From an uncultured Eubacteriaceae bacterium (GTDB lineage: Bacteria > Bacillota > Clostridia > Peptostreptococcales > Anaerovoracaceae): a DNA stretch of 64,000 nucleotides. Below, one piece after another: positions 42,918 through 51,937 of this stretch. How positions within the stretch are numbered: the first letter of the stretch is position 1; every line of letters starts with the position of its first letter. The position numbers were made by a program, and so were the translations under genes. The DNA lies in contig CAIFEY010000006.1 of the NCBI GenBank assembly GCA_903789635.1, forward strand, positions 1-64,000. Reading direction: 5' to 3'. The notes under the pieces are model-generated. The model made no database searches. It was not told where the DNA came from and saw only the letters and a list, made by a program, of their open reading frames with translations.

Positions 42918-44204
42918 ATGGCAGATCATAAATTTGGATTCAACACGCTTCAGCTTCACGTAGGTCAGGAACAGGCAGATCCGGCAACGGATTCCCGCGC
43001 AGTACCAATTTATCAGACGACCTCCTACGTCTTCCACAACTGCGAGCACGCGGCTGACCGCTTCGGCTTGAGAGATGCCGGAAACATCTACGGAAGACTG
43101 ACGAACTCCACACAGGGTGTCCTGGAGCAGAGAGTTGCCGCTCTGGAAGGCGGAGTCGCAGGACTGGCTCTGGCATCCGGAGCAGCGGCCGTAACATATT
43201 CGATTCTGGCTCTGGCATCCGGCGGTGACAACGTCGTCGCACAGAAGACCATCTACGGCGGAAGCTCCAACCTCCTGGAGCACACGCTGCGCCCATACGG
43301 AATCGACACGACCTTCGTCAACGCGCATGACCTGGCAGAGGTAGAGGGCGCGATCAAGGAGAACACCAAGGTCGTTTACCTCGAGACGCTCGGAAATCCG
43401 AACTCCGACATTCCGGACATCGACGCGATTTCTGAGATCGCCCACAAGCACGGCATTCCGGTCATCATCGACAACACGTTCGGAACACCGTACCTGATCC
43501 GTCCGCTGGAGCACGGCGCTGACATCGTCGTCCACTCCGCGACCAAGTTCATCGGCGGCCACGGAACCACACTCGGCGGAATCATCGTCGACGGAGACAC
43601 GTTCGACTGGAGCAAGTCCGACAAGTTCCCGCAGTTCACGGAGCCGAACGCAAGCTACCACGGCGTGAAGTTCGCGGACGTACCGGGAACCGTAGCGACC
43701 TACGTCAGAGCGATCCTGCTCCGCGACACCGGAGCTGCAATCGCACCGTTCAACGCGTTCCTGCTGCTGCAGGGCCTCGAGACGCTGTCCCTGCGCCTGG
43801 ACCGCCATATCGAGAACACTAAGAAGGTCATCGAGTACCTGAAGACACAGCCGCTGGTAGAGTCCATCAACCATCCGTCTCTGCCGGATCACCCGGATCA
43901 CGCGCTGTATGAGAGATACTTCCCGAACGGAGGAGCATCCATCTTCACGATCAACATCAAGGGAGGACAAAAAGAGGCCTTCCAGTTCATCGATCATCTG
44001 AAGATCTTCTCCCTGCTGGCTAACGTCGCTGACGTCAAGTCCCTGGTTATCCACCCGGCTACGACCACGCATGCCGAGCTGAATGAAGAGGAGCTGAACG
44101 GCGTCGGAATCTACCAGAACACGATCCGCCTGTCCATCGGAACCGAGGACGCGGAGGACATCATCTGGGATCTCGACCAGGCATTCCAGGCTGTCGGAAA
44201 ATAG
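42918..44204 (+). CDS. metY: O-acetylhomoserine sulfhydrylase
   Basis: A 428-residue PLP enzyme of the Cys/Met metabolism family, joining O-acetylhomoserine with sulfide to homocysteine. GFNTLQLHVGQEQ-type start (first residues MADHKFGFNTLQLH), YGGSSNLLEHTL near 115, VIIDNTFGTPYLIRP near 185, the PLP lysine in HSATKFIGGHG near 208 and the C-terminal SIGTEDAEDIIWDLDQA mark the MetY rather than MetB branch; length over 420 also fits. It is preceded by a long leader and followed by a terminator. Confidence 0.93.
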   Translation: MADHKFGFNTLQLHVGQEQADPATDSRAVPIYQTTSYVFHNCEHAADRFGLRDAGNIYGRLTNSTQGVLEQRVAALEGGVAGLALASGAAAVTYSILALASGGDNVVAQKTIYGGSSNLLEHTLRPYGIDTTFVNAHDLAEVEGAIKENTKVVYLETLGNPNSDIPDIDAISEIAHKHGIPVIIDNTFGTPYLIRPLEHGADIVVHSATKFIGGHGTTLGGIIVDGDTFDWSKSDKFPQFTEPNASYHGVKFADVPGTVATYVRAILLRDTGAAIAPFNAFLLLQGLETLSLRLDRHIENTKKVIEYLKTQPLVESINHPSLPDHPDHALYERYFPNGGASIFTINIKGGQKEAFQFIDHLKIFSLLANVADVKSLVIHPATTTHAELNEEELNGVGIYQNTIRLSIGTEDAEDIIWDLDQAFQAVGK

Positions 44205-44251
44205 TCAGATATTCTAACTAAAATAAATAGAGGAAACGCATCGTTTCCGTG

Positions 44252-44288
44252 GAACAGCCCTCAATTCTGGAGGGCTGTTCTGTTTTTA
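44252..44288 (+). terminator. metY terminator
   Basis: GAACAGCCCTC pairs with GAGGGCTGTTC, followed by TGTTTTT. A smaller hairpin GGAAACG/CGTTTCC lies just before it. Confidence 0.9.
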
Positions 44289-44455
44289 CATAGAAAATGC
44301 AGAAAATTTAGTGAAGAGACACAACTAACTGTGAGAAATATCGTAAAAATATTGTGATGAGGCAGAAAAACACGCTCTATTACTTGAATGTTAACGATCT
44401 TGCTGGTAAACTGAACATGAGAAATGTTCTTTTTTTAGTACTCTAATCCGCAAGG

Positions 44456-44484
44456 TTGATAACTTTTTGGATGTGTTATACAAT
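44456..44484 (+). promoter_or_regulatory. ilvE promoter
   Basis: TTGATA (44456-44461), 17-base spacer, TACAAT (44479-44484), 67 bases ahead of the start codon. Confidence 0.65.
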
Positions 44485-44550
44485 TAATTCTGCTGGAACT
44501 TATCTGGTTGCACAATTTGGCACGGATTGGTGATTTTTGAAAGGAGAAAA

Positions 44551-45582
44551 ATGACCATGGAGAAGAAAAATCTTGATTGGGGAAAACTTACATTTACGTA
44601 TCAGCCGACGGACTACCGCTATGTAGCAAACTGGGAAGACGGCAGCTGGGATGACGGCGAGCTGTCCACAGAACCGAACGTCACGATGAGTGAGAGTGCG
44701 GGTGTCCTGCAGTATGCACAGGCTGTATTCGAGGGCCTGAAGGCTTACACGACCAAGGACGGCAGAATCGTTACATTCCGCCCTGACCTGAACGGAGAGC
44801 GTATCGAGCGTTCTGCAAAGCGCCTGGTTATGCCGGTATTCCCGAAGGAAAGATTCGTAGAGGCTGTAAAGCAGGTCGTCAAGGCTAACGCAGCATGGGT
44901 ACCGCCATTCGGTTCCGGAGCGACTCTGTATCTGAGACCGTTCGAGTTTGGTATCGGACCGGTCATCGGCGTAGCACCGGCTCCATCCTATCAGTTCCGT
45001 ATGTTTGCAACTCCGGTAGGACCGTACTTCCCGGGCGGAGCAGTTACTCCGATCAGAGTTAAGGTCTCCGACTACGACAGAGCAGCGCCGGTAGGAACAG
45101 GCGACATCAAGGCAGGACTGAACTACGCGATGTCCCTGCGCGCGATCGACGAGGCGCACAGAGAAGGATTCAACGAGAACTTCTACCTGGATTCCAAGAC
45201 CAGAACCAACCTCGAGGAGACAGGCGGAGCCAACATCATCTGCATCAAGGGCAACAAGTTCATCACCCCGAAGTCAAACACAATTCTCCCATCCGTTACA
45301 CGCCGCTCCCTGGAAGTCGTCGCAAAGGATTACCTTGGCCTGGAGGTCGAGGAGAGAGTCGTTCCGTTCACTGAGCTGAAGGAAATGGACGAGATCGGTG
45401 TCTGCGGAACAGCCGCAGTTATCGCACCGGTTGGAGAGATCAACGACCACGGCGACGTCATCAAGGTTCCGACAGGCATGGAAGAGTGCGGACCGGTCCT
45501 GAAGAAGCTGAGAGACACACTGACGGGCATCCAGATGTGCGAGATCGAGGCACCGGAAGGCTGGATCGTAGAGATCAAATAG
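44551..45582 (+). CDS. ilvE: branched-chain amino-acid aminotransferase
   Basis: A 343-residue fold-IV PLP aminotransferase making or degrading Leu, Ile and Val. Family marks are VFEGLKAY near 53, RPDLNGERIERSAKRL near 75, LYLRPFEFGIG near 125, the PLP lysine in GDIKAGLNYA near 187 and EETGGANI near 225. This is the BCAT type-II (longer, eukaryote-like) form. AAAGGAGAAAA fixes ATG 44551; an upstream in-frame ATG at 44527 has no ribosome site. Its coding sequence is less GC-biased at third positions than its neighbours, as is metY, perhaps reflecting high expression. Confidence 0.94.
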   Translation: MTMEKKNLDWGKLTFTYQPTDYRYVANWEDGSWDDGELSTEPNVTMSESAGVLQYAQAVFEGLKAYTTKDGRIVTFRPDLNGERIERSAKRLVMPVFPKERFVEAVKQVVKANAAWVPPFGSGATLYLRPFEFGIGPVIGVAPAPSYQFRMFATPVGPYFPGGAVTPIRVKVSDYDRAAPVGTGDIKAGLNYAMSLRAIDEAHREGFNENFYLDSKTRTNLEETGGANIICIKGNKFITPKSNTILPSVTRRSLEVVAKDYLGLEVEERVVPFTELKEMDEIGVCGTAAVIAPVGEINDHGDVIKVPTGMEECGPVLKKLRDTLTGIQMCEIEAPEGWIVEIK

Positions 45583-45627
45583 TCTCGCGTCAACTCGCCT
45601 GACCAACGTCAAAATGTAAATGCTGAA

Positions 45628-45658
45628 GCGGCATGGCCACGCGGCCGTGCCGCTTTTT
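45628..45658 (+). terminator. ilvE terminator
   Basis: GCGGCATGGCC pairs with GGCCGTGCCGC and is followed by five T. Confidence 0.85.
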
Positions 45659-45805
45659 CTGCGCGCAGGTCCGTTTGGCCTCAGGTTCGACTCAGGACGG
45701 CCCCTCGTTCGATTCAGGCGGGGCGGATTGTGCGCAGGCGGTTTGGGTCAGACAAAGAAGATGCGGCTCAGTCAAAGATTACGCGGCAAGGAGGATACAG
45801 GATAC

Positions 45806-46315
45806 ATGGAATGGGTGAAGGCGGACCACGGTTTCGGTCCGGAATACGATGAAGAGTCGAGGATCCTGATTCTCGGCAGCTTTCCCTCGGTGAAGTCCAG
45901 GGAGCAGGCGTTTTACTACGGCCACCCGCAGAACCGATTCTGGAAGGTGCTCGCGGCACTGGCAGCGTCGGCCGTCCCGCAGACGGTCGAAGAAAAAAGA
46001 GCCTTCCTCCACGCGCACCACATCGCGGTTTACGACGCGATCGAGTCCTGCGTGATCAAAGGCTCTTCCGACAGCACGATCCGGGACGTCGTCCCGGCGG
46101 ACATCGTGCCGATCCTGGACGGCTCCCGTATCGAAGGCCGGATCTTCACGAACGGGAAGAAGGCCGGCCAGATGTACAAGAAATATATTTACCCGAAGAC
46201 CGGGATCCCGTCCCGGGACCTTCCGTCAACGAGCCCGGCGAACGCGGCGTGGTCGGTGGACCGCCTGATCGCGGAGTGGGGCAGGTGGATCGACCCGGCG
46301 TGGTTGAAAGATTAG
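45806..46315 (+). CDS. DNA-deoxyinosine glycosylase-like (UDG superfamily) protein
   Basis: A 169-residue uracil-DNA-glycosylase-fold protein of the hypoxanthine-DNA glycosylase type (removes deaminated adenine). ILILGSFPSVKSREQ near 20 is the active-site loop, YYGHPQNRFWKVL near 38 the next conserved block, and LPSTSPANAAW near 140 the DNA-contacting loop. Length matches the small single-domain forms. The start is set by AAGGAGG; the longer reading frame begins in GC-rich sequence without one. No operon partner. Confidence 0.85.
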   Translation: MEWVKADHGFGPEYDEESRILILGSFPSVKSREQAFYYGHPQNRFWKVLAALAASAVPQTVEEKRAFLHAHHIAVYDAIESCVIKGSSDSTIRDVVPADIVPILDGSRIEGRIFTNGKKAGQMYKKYIYPKTGIPSRDLPSTSPANAAWSVDRLIAEWGRWIDPAWLKD

Positions 46316-46479
46316 CCTCGAGAGCCGAGTGCCCGAGGCGTCCGTTTTCAACGGGTGCGGCTTGTATACAGAATGGAGAGGGCGGCTCGGCATGAGAAGG
46401 GCAGATCTACCCTTTCGCGCGGGTCATCGGCCGCGGGAAGGAACTCATCGGGGCAAATAATTTATCGGCGGCAAATAAT

Positions 46480-47355
46480 TTATCGGCGGGAAGAACTGGC
46501 TGCGGCCTTCTCCCGCTGTTTTTTCTTTTTTGTCCGGTCCTTCATGACGGAGAAGCCGAACTGGCCGAGCGGGCGTCCCAGGGCGTAGTAGGTCCCGTGG
46601 GAGTAGGCGATCGGGCGGGCGTCCTCGAGGTGGAACGTGTTCTTCTCGTCCATGTACGCCTCGTCGGCCTGGACGCAGACCATCTCGGCGAGGAACATGA
46701 CGTGGCTGCCGAGCTCGATCGTCTGCGTCACGCGGCACTCGATGCTGACCGGGGACTCGTCGACGGTCGGCGTGTCGATCTTACAGCTTTTTCCCGGGGT
46801 CAGGCCGAGGGCCTCGAACTTGTCGATGTCGCGGCCGGAGCGGACGCCGCAGAAGTCGGCGGCCCGGGCCAGCTTCTCCGTCGTCAGGTTGATGACGAAC
46901 TCCTGGGTCCTGCAGATCAGGCCGTATGAGAAGCGCTCGCGGCGCACGGAGATCGAGACCATCGGCGGGTCGGAGCAGATCGTGCCGGTCCAGGCGACGG
47001 TGAAGATGTTCGGTCTGCCGGTGTCCGGGTCATAGCAGCTGACCATTACGGCAGGGATCGGGTAGAGCTGGTTGCCGGGTTTGGCAAAGGCCACCTTATT
47101 ATGCGGACGGCGCGGGACTGCCGGCCTGTCCGTGTAATTGCCGCGGTGCTCTGATCTGCGGGCGGCGTTCGGTGCAGACCGGCGTGCGGATTTGTATTCG
47201 GATCCGCGGGCAGCATTGCGTTCAGATTTGTATTCGGATCCGCGGGCGGATTTGCGTTCGGATTTACGTTCGTATCCCTGCGAAGAAGATTTCCCGCGGG
47301 ACGGCGATTTTCTTTTATTTTTCCGGAAACCGGAAATATTTTTCTGATCTGACAT
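46480..47355 (-). CDS. flavin reductase-like protein with basic repeat N-terminus
   Basis: A 291-residue FMN-binding split-barrel protein. Residues 85-265 form the flavin reductase-like domain (PIPAVMVSC, TVAWTGTICSDPPMVSISVR, FVINLTTEKLARAADFCG), typical of Clostridia flavoproteins that reduce FMN or bind it in electron transfer. Residues 1-80 are a Lys/Arg/Ser-rich extension with RGSEYKSERNAA-type near repeats, and the C-terminus is also Lys-rich, suggesting nucleic-acid or membrane contact (inference). GGAGGAAACC sets the start; an ATG 44 codons upstream lacks one. Confidence 0.82.
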   Translation of the reverse strand: MSDQKNISGFRKNKRKSPSRGKSSSQGYERKSERKSARGSEYKSERNAARGSEYKSARRSAPNAARRSEHRGNYTDRPAVPRRPHNKVAFAKPGNQLYPIPAVMVSCYDPDTGRPNIFTVAWTGTICSDPPMVSISVRRERFSYGLICRTQEFVINLTTEKLARAADFCGVRSGRDIDKFEALGLTPGKSCKIDTPTVDESPVSIECRVTQTIELGSHVMFLAEMVCVQADEAYMDEKNTFHLEDARPIAYSHGTYYALGRPLGQFGFSVMKDRTKKKKQREKAAASSSRR

Positions 47356-47657
47356 GGTTTCCTCCTTCTGCACCAGAAAAGGCGCGGGGGTACGGCCGGT
47401 AATTCGGCACATAGTTCGGTTAAAATTATACAATTCTAAAATATTAAATGTATGAAAATTCGTGCATGACTGCGGTGCTGCAGTCACGGCTGACTGCGTC
47501 GCCGTTATATGTTTTCAGGGGTACTATTTTATCACATATTTTCGACATGTTTCTAAAAATTATCGAATATTGACGGAGATTTTGCCGGGAACTGTGATGG
47601 AATCCTGCATACAGGCATTTTGAATACAGTATAAATGTGAGATGGAAACAAAATTAC
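47356..47657. other. intergenic between flavin reductase and hydrogenase operon
   Basis: AT-rich spacer between divergent genes. No gene or terminator was recognised; the regulatory elements of the hydrogenase operon follow it. Confidence 0.4.
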
Positions 47658-47693
47658 TTGATAATGATTGTGGATGTGTTACGATATTAACAA
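47658..47693 (+). promoter_or_regulatory. promoter with possible Rex operator upstream of the hydrogenase operon
   Basis: TTGATA at 47658-47663 and an AT-rich -10 around 47681-47688 overlap GTGTTAC-GATA-TTAACAA (47676-47693). The right half matches the Rex half-site TTAACAA fully and the left half matches five of seven. Rex senses the NADH/NAD ratio and controls hydrogenase genes in other Clostridia; binding here is an inference. Confidence 0.45.
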
Positions 47694-47788
47694 TAGGTGC
47701 GATTGATCAAATTGAAAATTTCGATGCAATAGTGTCGGAATTGTCGATCGATTGCAGGCGTTTATGGGTTAGAAGAAGGGTTTTGACT

Positions 47789-49624
47789 ATGAGCAGATTA
47801 ACTATGGTGACTGAGAGCACCGCACAAAAAACGGTGGAAGGTCTGTATAAGGACATCGAGCGGCGTATCGCCGCCAGCCAGCCGGGCATCTGTCCGGTGA
47901 ACCTGTCCATCGCGTTCCTCCACATCTGCCGTTCGCAGTCCTGCGGAAAGTGCGTTCCGTGCCGCGTCGGACTGGTGCGCCTGGAGGAGCTGGTTCAGAA
48001 GGTCCTCGACGGGAAGGCAGACGAACAGGTACTTGACACAATCGAGACGACGGCGCAGGGAATTTACGACTCTGCGGACTGCGCGATCGGAATCGAGGCC
48101 GCGAGGATGGTCCTGAAGGGCCTGAGGGGCTTCCGCGACGACTATATCGCGCACATCGAGACTGGAAGATGTTCCCTGAACCAGGTCAAGTCCGTGCCGT
48201 GCGTGGAACTGTGTCCTGCGCACGTCGACATTCCGGGATACATCGGCCTGATCCGCGAGGGGCGCTACGACGACGCGGTGGAGCTGATCAGAAAGGACAA
48301 CCCGCTCCCGGCGGTCTGCGGCATGATCTGCGAGCATCCGTGCGAGGCGCGCTGCAGGAGGACCCTGGTCGACGACGCGATCAACATCAGGGGACTGAAG
48401 CTCTACGCTGTCATGCATGAGAGCAGCATCCCGGCACCGAAGTGCGAGGCGCCTACCGGCAAGAAGGTGGCGATCATCGGCGGCGGCCCGGGCGGTCTCT
48501 CTGCGGCGTATTATTTGGCCAAGATGGGACACGACGTCACGATCTACGAGCAGCGGAAGCACCTCGGCGGAATGCTGCGTTACGGCATCCCGAACTACCG
48601 CCTCCCGAAGGACGTGCTGGACCGCGAGATCGACGGCATCCTCAAGGCCGGCATCCACGTGAAGAAGGAAGTGCGCGTCGGAGAAGACATCGACGTCAAC
48701 TCGCTCAGGAACAGCTGTGACGCGATGTACATCTGCATCGGCGCTCACGTCGGAAGGGCGATCGGCATCGAAGGAGAGGACGCGAAGGGCGTCGTGCTCG
48801 CCGTGGACCTGCTCCGCGGAATCGGCGACGGAGAGATTCCGGACTACACGGGCAAGGACGTGGTGGTCGTCGGCGGCGGAAACGTCGCGATGGACGCCGC
48901 GCGCTCCGCGATCCGCATGCACGCGAAGTCAGTCAAGATTGTATACAGAAGAAGGCAGAACGACATGACCGCGCTCGACGAGGAGATCGAGGGTGCGATC
49001 GGAGACGGCTGCGAGATCCTGGAGCTGAACGCGCCGGAGAGGATCGAGAAGGACGAGGACGGAAACCTGAAGGCCCTCATCGTCCGCCCGCAGATCGTCG
49101 GCGAGGTCAGGATGGGACGCCCGAGCCCGAGGGACGCGGAGTCGTTCGAGCAGGCGATCCCTTGCGACATCCTGATCGAGGCGATCGGACAGGGCATCGA
49201 CTACACCGTCTTCTCCGAGGAGGCGGGCGTGCAGGTGCACAGAGGAACCATCGACGCGTTCGACTGGGGCGGCGTCAAGGACCTGGACGGCATCTTTGCA
49301 GGCGGAGACTGCGTCACCGGACCTGCGACCGTCATCCGCGCAATCGCGGCGGGCAAGGTCGCGGCGGCGAACATCGACGAGTACCTCGGATTCGACCATG
49401 AGATCACGTCGGACGTCGAGATCCCGGAGGTCATCCTGGACGACATGGAGGCCTGCGGAAGGGTCAACATGAAGATGAGGGACCCGAGAGAACGCGTTCA
49501 GGACTTCGATATCATGGAAATTTGCATGAGCGACGAGGAGGCACGGCAGGAATCGTCCAGATGCCTGCGCTGTGATCACTTCGGCTACGGCGTATTCAAG
49601 GGAGGCAGGGAAGAAAAATGGTAA
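47789..49624 (+). CDS. NAD(P)H-type flavoprotein subunit, SfrB/GltD-like with NuoF-type Fe-S domain
   Basis: A 611-residue iron-sulfur flavoprotein. The N-terminal domain (about 40-120) is the C-terminal Fe-S part of NuoF, with SCGKCVPCRVG and a later Cys in SADCAIG. Then comes the GltD-type double [4Fe-4S] segment (about 135-205) with CVELCPAHVDIPGY and CGMICEHPCEARC. The FAD motif GGGPGGLSAAYYLAKMG lies near 230, the NADPH motif VVVGGGNVAMDAAR near 355 and FAGGDCVTGP near 510. An extra CLRC pair sits near the end. It overlaps the hydrogenase gene by seven bases, so it probably exchanges electrons between NAD(P)H and HydA. The start is set by AGAAGAAGGG. Confidence 0.88.
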   Translation: MSRLTMVTESTAQKTVEGLYKDIERRIAASQPGICPVNLSIAFLHICRSQSCGKCVPCRVGLVRLEELVQKVLDGKADEQVLDTIETTAQGIYDSADCAIGIEAARMVLKGLRGFRDDYIAHIETGRCSLNQVKSVPCVELCPAHVDIPGYIGLIREGRYDDAVELIRKDNPLPAVCGMICEHPCEARCRRTLVDDAINIRGLKLYAVMHESSIPAPKCEAPTGKKVAIIGGGPGGLSAAYYLAKMGHDVTIYEQRKHLGGMLRYGIPNYRLPKDVLDREIDGILKAGIHVKKEVRVGEDIDVNSLRNSCDAMYICIGAHVGRAIGIEGEDAKGVVLAVDLLRGIGDGEIPDYTGKDVVVVGGGNVAMDAARSAIRMHAKSVKIVYRRRQNDMTALDEEIEGAIGDGCEILELNAPERIEKDEDGNLKALIVRPQIVGEVRMGRPSPRDAESFEQAIPCDILIEAIGQGIDYTVFSEEAGVQVHRGTIDAFDWGGVKDLDGIFAGGDCVTGPATVIRAIAAGKVAAANIDEYLGFDHEITSDVEIPEVILDDMEACGRVNMKMRDPRERVQDFDIMEICMSDEEARQESSRCLRCDHFGYGVFKGGREEKW

Positions 49625-51357
49625 AACTTATGATCGATGAACGTCCGATCACCGTACCGAACGGCACGACAATCCTGGATGCGGCAACCAAGGCCGGGAT
49701 CCACATTCCGACGCTCTGCTACCTGAAGGACATCAATGAGATCGGTGCCTGCCGCGTATGTATGGTCGAGGTGGAGGGCCACCAGAGGCTGTTCACGGCC
49801 TGCAACAACGTCGTGGAAGACGGCATGGTCGTCTGGACGCACAGCAAGAGGGCCAGGGAGGCGCGCAAGAAGAACGTCGAGCTGATCCTGACCGAGCACC
49901 ACACGAACTGCGCAATCTGCGCCAGGAACAACAACTGCAGCCTGCAGGACGTTGCCTCTGACCTGAACATCAACGACCTTCCGTTCCAGAAGAAGATCGA
50001 CTACCGCTTCCGGGACAGGAAGTCCAACTTCCCGCTGATCCACGACTTCAGCAAGTGCATCAAGTGCATGCGCTGCGTGCAGATCTGCGATAAGGTGCAG
50101 GCTTCCCACATCTGGGACGTCGTCAGTCTGGGCTACGACATCACCGTCGACACGCTGAACACGCTGTCGCTCGAGGAGTCTAAGTGCGCGCTCTGCGGCC
50201 AGTGCATCACCCACTGTCCGGTCAACGCGCTGCACGAGCGCGACGACACGCAGCGGATGCTGGACGCGCTCGACGATCCAGAGATCACCACGGTCGTCCA
50301 GATCGCGCCGTCCGTCAGGGCTGCCTGGGGCGAGGAGTTCGGCCTGGACCCTGAGTTTGCGAGCGTGAAGAGGCTCGCGCAGGCGATGCACCAGGTCGGA
50401 TTCGACTATATCTTTGACACGAACTTCTCCGCGGACCTGACGATTATGGAGGAGGCGAGCGAGTTTCTCGAGAAGGTGAAAAACCCAGAGGAAGCGACAT
50501 TCCCGATGTTCACGAGCTGCTGCCCGGGCTGGGTGCGCTACTGCAAGGCACACTACCCGCAGTTCGTCGACCAGCTGTCGACGTCCAAGTCGCCGCAGCA
50601 GATGTTCGGCGCGGTCGCGAAGTCTTACCTCGCAGAAACGCTCGGCGTGGATCCGGACAAAATTTTCTCGGTCTCCATAATGCCGTGCATTGCTAAGAAG
50701 CACGAGTGCGCGCTCCCGAACATGAACGACGCGGAGCACGGTCAGGACGTCGACCTGGCGCTGACGACCAGGGAGGTCGTAAGGCTGATCAGAGGAACGC
50801 ACATCGACCCGAGGTCACTGGAGGAACGCGAGCTTGACCAGCCGCTCGGTATCGGAAGCGGAGCCGGCGTGATCTTTGGCGCAACAGGCGGCGTCATGGA
50901 GGCCGCCCTGAGGACCGCATACTACATGGTCAACGGCAAAAACCCGAACCCGGACGCCTTCCGCGACGTCAGGGGCATGCAGGGCTGGAAGGAGTCGACG
51001 TTCGAGCTCGGAGGAGCTGAGCTTCACGTCGCGGTCGCCAACGGACTCGCCAACGCGGGCCGCCTGCTCGACGCGCTGGACAGCGGTGAAGTGCACTACG
51101 ACTTCGTCGAGATCATGGCCTGTCCTGGAGGCTGCTCGGGCGGCGGCGGACAGCCGATCCACGATGGCACGGAGAAGGCCGAGGACAGAGCGGACGTGCT
51201 CTACCGCCTGGACCGCCACGACCAGCTGCGCTTCTCGCACGAGAACCCGGCGATCATCGCCTGCTACGAGGACTACCTCACGGAACCGCTCTCCCCGAGG
51301 GCGGAGAAGCTCCTGCACACCGACCACCACGCGTGGCTGATGCCGGGAGAGAATTAG
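49618..51357 (+). CDS. hydA: [FeFe] hydrogenase catalytic subunit
   Basis: A 579-residue monomeric-type [FeFe] hydrogenase that makes or oxidises H2. The N-terminal [2Fe-2S] domain has CYLKD-x-N-x-IGACRVC (about 34-48), the His-Cys [4Fe-4S] site HHTNCAICARNNNC lies near 100, two ferredoxin-type [4Fe-4S] sites CIKCMRCVQIC and CALCGQCITHC lie near 145 and 190, and the H-cluster domain has all three loops: TSCCPGW (about 300, with the proton-transfer Cys), MPCIAKKHE (about 355) and MACPGGCSGGGGQP (about 500). Nothing needed for catalysis is missing. Co-translated with the flavoprotein before it. Confidence 0.96.
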   Translation: MVKLMIDERPITVPNGTTILDAATKAGIHIPTLCYLKDINEIGACRVCMVEVEGHQRLFTACNNVVEDGMVVWTHSKRAREARKKNVELILTEHHTNCAICARNNNCSLQDVASDLNINDLPFQKKIDYRFRDRKSNFPLIHDFSKCIKCMRCVQICDKVQASHIWDVVSLGYDITVDTLNTLSLEESKCALCGQCITHCPVNALHERDDTQRMLDALDDPEITTVVQIAPSVRAAWGEEFGLDPEFASVKRLAQAMHQVGFDYIFDTNFSADLTIMEEASEFLEKVKNPEEATFPMFTSCCPGWVRYCKAHYPQFVDQLSTSKSPQQMFGAVAKSYLAETLGVDPDKIFSVSIMPCIAKKHECALPNMNDAEHGQDVDLALTTREVVRLIRGTHIDPRSLEERELDQPLGIGSGAGVIFGATGGVMEAALRTAYYMVNGKNPNPDAFRDVRGMQGWKESTFELGGAELHVAVANGLANAGRLLDALDSGEVHYDFVEIMACPGGCSGGGGQPIHDGTEKAEDRADVLYRLDRHDQLRFSHENPAIIACYEDYLTEPLSPRAEKLLHTDHHAWLMPGEN

Positions 51358-51569
51358 GCGGCGGCGTTCAGCCGCCTGCCAACCGCCGACCGCCGGATTC
51401 TGCTGAAAGCGGCGACGGGGCATGTAAGCTGCCGATTTTGACGGCTTGCTGCTGTCCATGACTGTCACGTCATGACGGCGGCGGACGTGACGACGGCGGA
51501 AGATCGTGGCCGTTATCCGGTGAGCCGGAGTTTATATTAACGATAAGAATTGTTTATACATAACCCATA

Positions 51570-51625
51570 GTGAGGGTGCTGCGGAGGGCCATTTTCCATA
51601 AACGGCCTTTCCCGGCGCCCTCGTG
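51570..51625 (+). terminator. long hairpin after hydA
   Basis: GAGGGTGCTG-GGAGGGCC pairs with GGCC-TTCC-GGCGCCCTC. The T run is poor, so it may be a processing or partial termination site between hydA and hydE. Confidence 0.45.
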
Positions 51626-51702
51626 TTATACCGGACCGCGGTTCGGAAAGCGACGCGCCGCGCACATTATTCCGAACGAGGGCAGGGGACGGTCATTGCA
51701 CG

Positions 51703-51730
51703 TTGAAATTTTTTCCTTATCGGGTAGAAT
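51703..51730 (+). promoter_or_regulatory. promoter of hydE
   Basis: TTGAAA (51703-51708), 16-base spacer, TAGAAT (51725-51730). It gives hydE a leader of about 200 bases and separate control from hydA. Confidence 0.6.
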
Positions 51731-51937
51731 GTTTTCAGACGGTGTATAACACTACTTAAGCTGTTTTCACGAACAGAATCGTATAACGGGACAAAATCCA
51801 GGTGCAGGACACATCCGGTGAGCAGGCCGTCGGCCCGGCTGCCGGACAGAGTTCGAACACAGGAACACATCAGGTCCGGCGTCACCTTTCACGTCGGACT
51901 TTGTCGAATAGAAATTACAGAAGGGGAAGGAGCACGC

